A model generated the notes under the pieces. The model saw nothing but the letters and a program-made list of their open reading frames with translations, had not been told where the DNA came from and did not search any database. A stretch of 64,000 bases of DNA from Nectonema munidae (Eukaryota; Nematomorpha; Nectonematoida; Nectonematidae): contig JAUIRK010001017.1 in assembly GCA_030549495.1 (NCBI GenBank), positions 62,001 to 126,000 on the forward strand, written 5' to 3'. The position numbers and the translations under genes were made by a program. Within the stretch, counting starts at the first letter, position 1. The number at the start of each line of letters is the position of its first letter. Below are positions 34,501-46,500 of the stretch, one piece after another.

Positions 34501-37500
34501 GAAAATGATTATAAAAGTTTTTGGGCATACTTTTTTGTCCAGTTATCTTTCGTTTCCCCAACAAGACTTGTATTGGTCTACTGATGAAGATTTTGCGCCA
34601 CTCTAGTGAAAAAATCCATGACAAAAATAGATTTAAAGAACTAAAAAGTTTTATGCATTTTAATTCTAAAATTGATCCTAAGGATAAATTGTTTAAAATT
34701 TGTTCCCTTGTTTCTCTGTTGAATGATAACTTCAAAAAATATTCTTTTTTAAGTGAATATTTTTCAATTGATGAAAAAATGGTAGAATATTTTGGAAGAC
34801 ATTCTACAAAACCATTTAAGCACAGAATACCCATTCGTTTGGGTATAAATTATGGGCGTTGTGTGATGCTAAAACAAGGTTTTGTTACTCCTTTGACGTT
34901 TATCAGGGAAAGAACGAAAAATTAAATAGGAAAAAACCATTTGGATTTCATGTGGTTAAAAAGTTTACACAAGATTTATCTGAGGGTTCAAATGTATTCT
35001 TCGATAATTTTTTTCAAGTATTGATATTTCTTATACTTGAGAAAAAAAAGGAATAAAGGCTATTGGGACTATAAGAAAAAACCGTTAAGGCAATTTTCCT
35101 ATCGACTTTAAAAAGATAGAGAAAAAAGAAAGAGGATATTGCGACGGAACCTTCAAAGATTTGTGTGGTGTCAGGGAAGGATAATCGCGTATTATGCGTT
35201 GCTTCTAATAATCTTGAAGTTGAGCCAAAAAGGCTTTCTTCAAGAAGACAAAAGGAAAAAAAACGTGAAGTTTCGGTGCCTCAATGCATACAAATGTACA
35301 GCCAATGGGGGAGGGGGTGTAGTAGATTTAAGTGATTGGAATGTTGAAAAATATCTTACAAAATTAGACTGCAAAAAGTGGTACTAGAAGTTGCTAACAT
35401 ATTTTTTTGACATGGGATGCATGAATTCGTACTCCTAAATACCAAAGTTGACAAAAATACATCTAATTATGGGAAAAAGTCGCAAGGTATTCTTTTAGAA
35501 AGAAGAACCAAAGGTCAGCACTTCATTATATCGACGAAAGATGAAAAACAAAGAAGATGCGTTATTTGCAAAAAAGAAGTTAGAAGGGAATGTAACCTTT
35601 GCAATGTTGGTTTGCATGTTGAATGCTTTAAAGAATTTCATTTTAATTAAATTTTTTAAATAAATACTTTCACTAAATTTTATACATATATTCACTTCTA
35701 TTTTTGATTGACTTAAGTGACATTTTTTATTTTGAGCATATAATATAGTTTTTTTTGCTTTTTTTTGTTTAAAAACACAAAATTTTATTTAAGTTTAAAG
35801 CTCAGACAGCCTTGGCCCAAAGTTAGCGTTATGTCGTGTTGATACAATAAAAGAAAAAATAAAAGTTGCATAGTTTATTTAAATTTATTTATATTTTTTG
35901 ATTAGATTTGAATTTGGATTTCTCAAGTAGCAATTTTCATGAAAATGTCACTTATCTCCAAAAGTGGAATTGCAATTTTCTGTCCAGTATTAAACTTTTG
36001 AAAGTGTGTGATATAAAAAAACTAGGAAGACCTGTATTGTGAAATATAGATATGGTTATATATTTTGAATGACGTGAATTTGAACGAATTATTGAAAGCC
36101 AATCAAAATTTCAATAAAGCCAATTTTTAGCAAAGAATACGCTGTCTAAAATTTTCAAGTGATTTATTATTAGGAAAAAGGGGCCTTGTTTAAGGTCTCA
36201 TCAACTCAAAACCAACTATTTAATTACAATTAAACATAATTAAATAATTAAACAAATCTTTTATTGTCTTTGCTAAAAGCAAGATGTTCAAGTCTTGGCT
36301 TTGCTGAAAAAAATACATTTGTAGTATACCTACTTTGATATCTTTATGAAAATACAACGCATATACTGAATTGATCTCCGATTTCAAATATTTTTCAGAT
36401 ACGTGTGGAATATCAAAAGAACAATCGTAAAAGAAGTGTTCATCCAAATAGTGCACAGTCCATAGACATAAGCAAGGAAATCGCTATGAAAGATGAAAAA
36501 AAGCACATTAAGGAATTAGGTAAGACACACAAATTTTGAAATAATAAAATATATAATTTATAATATCTTTTAAATTATATTTTTTCCTAGTTTGTTTTTG
36601 TATCAGAATTATTGTAAAGTAAAATTTTTTCTTGATATTTAAACTTAAAAAAAAGTATCTAGATTTTTGACGTAAAATACACTCATATTTCCACGTTTTG
36701 AACACTTAATACAATGATAACTTCTTGCATGAAAAATTAAAATTAAGATTCCATTTTTAAGTGCCGATACATTTTCTCCAAAAATGAGCCTTGATCAGAA
36801 ATGTGAGTTCTTTTTTTAATAGAAAGTACCTACAAATAAAAAAAGAATTGTGAGGCAGCAATTTAAAATTTATGATTCCTTATAAAGATAAATATTAAAA
36901 ATCCACTTTAGCGAAGAAATTGTGTCGACCATAACCTAAAGTTGCATGTCACAGCGTCACAGAAATATATATAATATTTATAATTTTCCATCTGTTAAAA
37001 GCGTATTTAGTTTTCATTTCTCTTTGTAAAATATACTTATTTGAAAAATGTCCTGCTTCGAAAAATTAATTTTAGATTATCATAATAAACCCAGTTGCCT
37101 TCTTTTTCTTCCTTTATCGAGATATTGACCTCAAAATTTAATCATTCTGTTTTTGTAAATCAACGTTATTTGTAAGCACTTTTAATTTCAAATCACTCAA
37201 CGTATCATTTCCCTGAACTTCTGGCTTTCAAATCAATACAACATTTTGGTTGAATGTAGTCAGTCTCCTAGAAGATTCTTTGAGCTATTCTACTTGTTCA
37301 TTTTGCACTACAATTAACTTAATTTTGTAAACACACATTTCGTGTTTGTTATTTCATCAACATATAACATTGAATAAATTTTCAAATTAAGCCATGTGTA
37401 GTTTGACATCAGTAATTTTTACATTATTCTACCATGTTACACGTAGGACGTTGTTACATTTACGTATATAGCGATTTTTGTGAATATCTTTAGTTTTTCT

Positions 37501-40500
37501 TGCAAATAGATATAATAGAATTTTATAATAACATTTGATAGATGAAAATGTTGAAAAATTCAGAGTCAGAAAAAACTATTGGTTGTCTCATAATTGTTTT
37601 TTTTTCAATATGATTGATGTGGCGCGTCCTAACTCATATATCATCGCTAAAAATAAATGTCTTTTTACCCTTAAGAAAAGCCTTTCTAAAAATCCTACCT
37701 TATATGATAAAAAGATGAGCTTTGGTTTAAACATATGTTGTAGTTCCAGTTTTTAAGAATAGACTTCAACAAAAACTAACAATCTTTTTCGGAAACAATT
37801 CTTTTATTGCTCTAATTCATGTTGTGGAAATCTTTTATAAAAAAAAAAGTTGTCAAGTGTAACTTTTGCAAAGATTTTGATTAATATAGTAATTTATATT
37901 TCTTTATTTTTCACATATTTTATTTAAAACTGAGGCGTTAATTTTAGTTTACTTTTCTAAAATAATTATCATTTGAATTGAAAGAGTTGAAAGCTGATAA
38001 ATTGATCATGGCTGGAGATTCAGAAGACCAGGACTCCAAGAATTCATCACCAAAAGTTCCTTACGCCATCGAGCACGGTTACACCTACTCCATCAAACAT
38101 TTTAACCGCGGCAAAAAGTTGCTTTCCAAGATCGAAAACACGAAAGATCAGAAAAAGACGACAAACGATGAAATCATTACGCAAGAGCAATCTCCCTTAA
38201 TCAAAGTTTTATCTGCGAACGTTCCGGTGAAACACCCGGATAAGAGCAAAGATAACGGTTAGTCAATTTTCTATTGCTCAGAAATTGCACCAATGAAATC
38301 CCATGTTCAACGAAGAAAGAATTATCATTGGCTGCTTTCAAAAGCTTTCAATTTTTTTTTCCTTCGATCATTATAAAGATTAGGATTTTTATAGCTGTGT
38401 GTCACAACGTTGTCCCTCTTAACGGGAGGTGGTCGTCAGGAAATGTAAAATGATGCACAAATGAAAAATTGGAAAATTTATTTCCTAACTTTCAATCAAA
38501 TTATATCAATTTACTTTTCAATGAGTTCAAAAGAGGGACAAATCAAAGGAGTGGCGTACTTTATCACTTCTGTAATGTTGGAAGAAATGCCATATCAAAT
38601 ATTAGTTAGTTAAATTAGATGGTTTTTTAATTAATTAATTAATTATTTGTTTAGTTAATTCGATTGTCATTCGAATTTGATGATAAAATTTTTGACGAAT
38701 GTGACCGTTAAATAAATTGAAGTGTAGTAAAATAAATTAAATTGGAAAATTATTCTAAGAGGAGACATTGAAAACTTTATTTATCCACACGTTTTCGACA
38801 CTATAAAAAATATGAATGGAAATTTTGAAATAGATAAAATCGTTCAGGGACAATTCGGCCTCAAGATATTTCTGCTTTTGGACAATTTGGCCTCTTGATA
38901 TTTCTGCGTTCTAATATCAATATATTTAAGGGCCAAATAATTTAGTCTGCTTGTTAGTGGATTAAGAAGTTTAGCTTATCGTTAAAATAAAATTTTAAAA
39001 TAATAAACCTGAAAACAAAATCATCCAATCATAATAGCTATTTCCTTAAAAGTAAATTTCTATCATTGAAATTCCACTAATCAAATCCAACCTTCAACAT
39101 ATAGATGCAATAATAATTGAGTGATTTTGATGATTTTATCATAACTTTAATTCTACTTAAAATTGTGTCATTATAATAGTTCTTTGTATAAAGTTTATTA
39201 TTTTGGATTTTACATGGATAAAATGAATTTATTAATATGCAAACTAATAAAAATATTTTATGGTAAGTTTAATTATAATTTACTTGGTTTCTATCAAAAA
39301 ATTAGGGTATTGAAAGAAATATATTCTTCCAAATTTTTGAGCTAATAATAAGATTTTGATAGATTGAAATGTTGACTTTTTTTAAAATTTATTTAAAAAA
39401 AAAATGTTGACTTTTTTTTTAGTTTATTGGTTTCTATCAAAAAATTAGGGTATTGAAAGAAATATATTCTTCAAAATTTTTGAGCTAATAATAAGATTTT
39501 GATAGATTGAAATGTTGACTTTTTTTAAAATTTATTTAAAAAAAAAAAATGTTGACTTTTTTTAAAATTTATTTAAAAAAAAAAATGTTGACTTTTTTTA
39601 AAATTTATTTTGAATTTTGGAAATTTATCTATGTTAAGTGAAATAGTCAAGAACCAGCTAGGCACATTCTTTTCATCAACTAACGAATCCCAATAAATTA
39701 CTTTTATAGATTGAGGCTAAAATTTGATGATAATTCAATATATCTGTTTTATTTTCCAATTATAAAGATTAAGTCAATCGATATCAACCGATCTAAAATT
39801 ATTTTATTGGTTGATTTAAGGCTCAATAAAAGCTTACTTAATGACTTAGACAAAATATTTTCTCCTGGATCTCTGTTTTCGAATTATTGGGTTAGTATAT
39901 AATTACTAGTTCAATAACATAAACTACTAATTAAAAAAATTTAGAAATTTGGCCATTTTGGTTACTTGACCATAAATTATTATGAAAGTTTTTTTAATGT
40001 AGTAATTTCAACATATTTCATAAAATAACATACTTTAGTTTAAAAGTAATAAAAAGATTTTTCTTTAAATTTTTATTAATTTAGTGTTTAACAGGTTATC
40101 GACCACAGTCGACATATGTCGACTTTACAAAAATAAAATTGTCTGTGTTTATCAATGCTTTTTAATACAAATCTTCTGCTTTACATTAGAAATCGTCTGA
40201 TTATTCTGGCCGATAACGGGTTAAACCAATTTTAGTTCGCGCAAAGTGGAACCGTAACACAAAATGGGTTAAATTGAATTGTTAAAATATTTTTTGTAAA
40301 AATTAGATAGTGCATATTTGCTTTAAAAATCAAATGAGGTTATAAAGGATGACGTTGCTTTTACGGGTATTTATCGTAATAGACCTAAATACGAAAGATT
40401 TAAGCTTTTAGAAAAATTTGAACTAAAATTTTACAATTTAAGTTTGCGAACTGGAATAAAATTATTTATTGAAAAGAATTATAAAAATTGATTTTATTGC

Positions 40501-43500
40501 ATTAAGATTCATGAATAATGTGATAGTTCTATCTTAGCAAACAATTGTTTATAAAATGTAGCTGTTTCATAATTTCTATTGAAATTAATTTCTGAAACTA
40601 TTCAATTTCAATCAAAAACTTCAAGAAATATTAGAGATGTGTTTAATATACGAAAGTGTTTTGCATTCATGTGTAGTCTGTAATTTAAAATGGTACCATC
40701 ATTATCATATCCTTTTTCCATTATCTTCTCACGATTACAATTCTACTTATTATTTATTTCTTGGCTTTTATTTACCAAAGTGTTTAAATATTTGTAACTC
40801 ATAATAAATCTTTGAAACATTATGAAAATTTGTCATCCTCTCAATCACTTTTAAGCCTTTAAAATAATTAATGTATGTTTTTCAGATATTATTTTGTTTA
40901 ATAAATTCTTCTTCTTTTCTCAAATATCCTCTAACGAGAAAATAATAATTGATATATTTAGTAACTAATTAAATTGACAGACTAGACAAAATTGTGTATC
41001 AATTGCAATTCTGCGATTTAGCAAACAACGAAAAAAACATACTTTTTCCATTACTTAAGTATTTGGTTATTTAGGAATTGGTTAATCAATTTTTTACTTG
41101 ATTTGTTAGTTTATTCTATAATTCTTATTGGTGCTCAACTCTGTCAGTCAACCTCTTTTATGCTTCTGAAAAGAGTTTTTTTTATAGTTGTATGCTTTTT
41201 CTCTTATTATATATATATAACTAACTAAATTAATTTTAACGAAGTAAATAATTTATTTTGAAAGTTTAAAAAACTTTTTTTGATCTATTTTAGAAAAGTA
41301 CGAAACGAAGATTAACAAAGTTCTAGCAAAGGTCCAGAAGGCAACGTAAAACTTTTAAATATGTTTGCAATCTGCATATTGATATTTTTGAATTTATAGA
41401 AGATATAAGTACCATATTTTTCATACCACAAGTCAATTTAGAGAATAAGTATAACTGTTGATATTTACGTATAGATATGAGTGAAGATAGAAGTTGATTG
41501 TAGTATTCACTGCATATTTGTGTGAAAGCTGGTATGTATATGTCTATATCCTCAATAATACATATTTTGATAGCCAGTTTTATTGTATTTGTAATGTTCA
41601 CTAAATAAAGCAAAGAATTAAGATTTTTCAAGACTTAATAACACGCACATATCCAGACTAAATTTAACAATATAAGAAAGAAATATGGCTAAATTACTCG
41701 CAAAATAATTTCTCTGAGTTTCAATTTCTCGAATATGAGTATTTTGATGAGAATATCCTAAAATGAGAGAAAGTAAATGTGTGTATGTGTGTGCCGGTGT
41801 GTTTTACTATTAGTGTGGATTATTTTAAGGATATTTCTTTAATTATACTTATTGATATTTTTGTTCACTTATTTAAAAATAAATATATAGTTAAAAAAAT
41901 ATTTTTGATAGATTACATTTAATTATTATTTTCCAGTTCTAAATAATATCATATAATATTAAATAAATAATTTGATTAATTTTAATGTAATTATTGAGAA
42001 TTTCCCAGCATATATAGATTTGTTCTTGATGAATGATTGATTTATTAGCATTAAAATTCTTGTCACCCTTCAATCTAATTCTCAAAAATGCATGTAAGCA
42101 TAAAGAATTGCAATGGACATTTTAATTATACTGACTTATTTACGCGAATCGTCATGGTTGCATTCACGTAAGATTGCAAAAAGAAAGGAGGAAAAAAGGA
42201 AGATTTTTTTATATACAGAGAGCCTGGAAATACACACAAACATTTTAGAAACTTTGATTGGTGCATTTATTTACTTGTAAACTTGAGAAATAATGATTCG
42301 TAGATGTATTTTAAGACTTCATTTGAAAAACTTTGATTGGTGCACCTGTTTTAACATTATAAAATTTCTATCAGTAACTAGGACTTTGCATTCTAAGTTA
42401 GTGAATATGCACACTGCACTTTATATATATTCTAGATTGTTCAGGTATAATTTATGGGTTTTCAAAGAAAATCATTACTATCAAATTTGTATTACAATGC
42501 AGCTGGATTTAAATTTGATAAATTCATTTACTTCACATTTATTAAATATATGCCTAAAAAGGGAAACATAATATAATATCGGTATATCTTTTCAAATTTT
42601 TATGATATGGTGCATGGTTATCAATTATAGTTATCTGACATGTCCCAAATCAAAATGATGAGAAGAATATTTGGATTGGGTCATCTTAATTTATTAACAC
42701 TCTGAAAACCAGTGTCCTGTACCATGAAATGAAAATCTTCCAATTTCATTGAAAAAAAGATGATTATTCTTAGAAATTCTTGTCCTCATAGGTTTAATGA
42801 TTGAAAAATAATTGAAGTTATTTCACCAAATTTCATATCATCATAACTTGACAATTCAAGAGTAATACCATGAGTATAAAAGTATAAAAGACACTTTTGG
42901 AACAGGTGTAATTCCAAAAAAATGAAACCATGAGTAGAGAGATTATTTTAAGTTTATTTCTATGTGAGTCATATAACTTCCATAAGATATAAAAAAATTG
43001 CCTCTGCTAATATCGAGAAGACTACTTTGTCTTCACAATGCCTAGATGAAATTCACGATCAATATTCTGAAATATAGTATTCATGAATGTTTAGGCATGA
43101 CCTATAAAAAGGAAATTCCTTGGAAAAAATATACGAATAAAAAACATACTTGAAGCATGCTCCTGAATATTTGTTTTAGTGTTTCAAACTTAAAATTATT
43201 TTATTTTGTAAAGATTTGCCAAACGTGCACATTATGAAGAATAATTGTAAGAAGTTGAGAGGCACTGTGAAAACTTTATTTATCAATATTTTTGTTTAGA
43301 AAACTTAAATATTTTATTTGGCGATTATCAATATTTGTTTAGTTTATTGATCAATCAATTTTTTACTTGGTTATGTCAGTTAATTGTTTTTTTCTAAACA
43401 GAATGATTATTATTATTGGTGTTGAGTTTTGTTTGAGAATTTCATGTATGTTTTCATTGTGTCCCCTCAACTTTATATATAAACTTTTTACAATTAAATT

Positions 43501-46500
43501 ATTTTTATAAAAAAATTGACCATTGCTAATTACAACACTTAAACTTTGTTTTGATTCAAAATAATTAAAAAAATAAGTCTATCAAATTTAATTTAATTAA
43601 ATACATTAAATTCAATCAACTGACTTATATGGCAATAAGTTTTTTGCAATATACTTTTTCCTTCACTATGTTTTCAATGGTAAAACGTCTTTATAAACCG
43701 AGCAATATATTTATGATTTACCGTGGTTCAATATTTATTTAATCAAAATGAATCTTCTATTATTTTTTTTCTAGCGACTTACGAAAAATCAATTCTTCGA
43801 AATTAGAGTCTTCTATTAGCAAGTACACGAAAATGGATCCATATTATTCTGGTAAATTTTTTTGTAAAAATTGTAAATATACTTGTAAAATGGCACCCAA
43901 ATATATAATAATTATTTGTTAGTTGGTTAATTAGTTAACTGGTTATTTAAGTAAATTAAGTTAATTAGCGTGAGTAGGGTTGGGTATATTGTGGATTCCA
44001 TAACTCATGGTTTTGGGTTCGATACCGCATCAAGCCTGCTTTCCTCATAGTTCGATATAAGCGACGCAATTATGCCTTTTTGATGAAAACAGTGTACCTT
44101 TACCTTTATTAGCAATGTTATTAACTTATTAATCAGTTATTGGGTTACGCGCTTAAATAAATTAACTATAAAAGCATCTTTTGAATATTTTTAATAAAAT
44201 TCTATTTTTTTAATTAACGACTTTTTACTATTCAGAAATATTTTTAAAATTTGCTAACAATTGAAATGTATAAATGACATAATTTTATCCAAAACTTCTT
44301 ACAATAATAGATTTTAATATTTAATCGCAAAAAAACTAAAGAAAATTAAAAACAGTGAAAATTAAAATTTCCTTTAAATTTTTTGTGGATTTCTGCTGTA
44401 AATACTTTCAATGCTGAGCTCAAGACTTTGTGACTTTGTTGTAAAGCATAAGGGAAAGTGATATACTTTTAACTGTCGGTGAACTGAGTCTATTTAAAAT
44501 ATGATTTGAGTAGAGATGTATAATTTTATGTATCCGCGGATGCGTATGTGGATATCAAATTTGATATTTTAGCGAATGCAGATGTCAAAATTATTTTTTT
44601 AAAGGATGCTGATGACATAATTGCTATTCTAAGCAAACGTAAGTTTTATACTTCTCAAAAATTTAGAGAAAAGTTGTCAATGTATATGTGTTATCATGAA
44701 GAAGTTCTTATCATACAAATTTTGGAAAAAGTAAAAATTCAAAAATTCCTAAAAAAACTTGCGGTATATAGGAAGAAAGGAAAATATTTTATAATTGCAG
44801 GTGTGAGTGTTATTGCGGATGTTGAAACTTAAATGATTCCTGAATACTTTTGAACTATTCATTTTATCAAATATCCAACAACTGCAATTTAGGTTATGAT
44901 AGTTTTTCTCCATTCGATGAAAAAGAAGAATACTCGAATACTGGCGAACGTGACGCAAGCCTTGGAGGTACGAAAATTTTGCCTTTAAATATCTTTCATG
45001 TTTTTCTTTATTCATTTTCGCGTTATTCAATCTAAAAAAACAGTACATATATTTTTCCTAATATGTAAAGATTTACTTTTCAAAACTAATTTAAGAAGTA
45101 ATATTTTAACTACGCGCAACCTTAACAGAGATTCATTCATTGATATGTCAATTATTATTATTACCTACAAGTATGTATTTATGTCATAGTTATTAAATAA
45201 GAAATTATTTAATTATAAGAATATTATTATGGGAAAAATCGAGGGAAAAGGCATCCTTGTGTATATATTGATAAAGTTGTGAAATTTGAGATAAATTTTA
45301 TTTTGTAATTAGCTTAATATCTTAAGATTTATAACTTCTGTGTTTATATTCAGACATTAGCTCTTAAAATGATTTTTCAGATATCTTTATTATATATATA
45401 TATATATATATATATATCATATTTTGTGTTATTTCATATGAGCGGCTTCACGGCCTTTTGAAATACACAGTTCCTTATTAGTTACCTTAGTTTTGTAAAT
45501 TTATAACTACGACTTCTCATAAAAGATGAAGTATTGAATTCATTAATTGATTCTTCTTCTAAATTATTCAAACAAGCTATAATAAAAATTAAAAGAAAGA
45601 AATTTTTAAGTAATAAATAAAAAAGGAGAAAAACAATTTTATCATAAACTTTTATATACCTTCCATAACGCCAAGATGTTGGACACATGAAACAACGCCT
45701 CATAATTGTTAGTCGCTATCTTCCAAATCTTCAAAACGATGAAAAAGTACGAACACACCTCATAATTTGTTCACTGCATTAAAATGAATTACATTATAAA
45801 ATATTTGATAAATGATATTTTGCATATAACACATATTTTGTTTTGTATTTTATTTGGTGTGTTTTGAATTTTTTCTGTTACTTTTTTATAAAAAAAGTTT
45901 GTTTATGTAGCAGCTTTATTATAAATTTTTATAAAAATACCCCTTTACACAATTTTTTGTAGAGCTTCTGTCTCGAGATTTCTCGAGTATCAATTCTCGA
46001 GAATTTTAGAATTTTTTTATTTCTTGATTCTCGAGAAATTTTTGTCGAGACTCAAGAATTAAAAAATTTTTTTATTACTGAAAACATGTTAAATTTTGAA
46101 TAAATATTAATAAAAAATAAATAATTATGTGTAATGCACGATCAACTTTTGAATATTCAAATTTTGAAGAAATTTTAGAATGTGCAAAAAATATTTTTGA
46201 TAAAATTTTTTCTCATAATTATTCGGAGCATGGAACTGATATACAAGAAAGCCAAATTCAAGTCGAATCTGTTGATGAGTTTGAAGAAGAATCTCTAACT
46301 CAAAGTTTAAATAGAGAAATTAAAGAATCCATGTATGATAAAAAAGAAGAAAAAGTTAGTACAATAGAAGAAGAACTACAGATGTTCAAACAAAACAAAA
46401 ATTTTGATTTATCAGAATCGATGCAATTGTTAAAAAATTCTCTTTTATGCATCCAACCAACTTCTTGTCAATGAGGAAAAATTTTATCTCCAAAACGATT

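Noticed and set aside
37535-37756. Extra ZP exon between exons 3 and 4
   Set aside because: Phase would fit, but the residues match the piggyBac transposase C-terminal region.
42293-42571. 92-codon frame in intron 5
   Set aside because: AT-rich composition and no family features; expected by chance in long introns.
44548-44832. 94-codon frame starting near GCGGATGCGTATG
   Set aside because: No domain; low-complexity GCGGATG-like words at both sides suggest repeat debris.
46127-46474. 115-codon frame as an independent gene
   Set aside because: It lies between inverted transposon ends and carries the hAT motif LLCIQPTSC.
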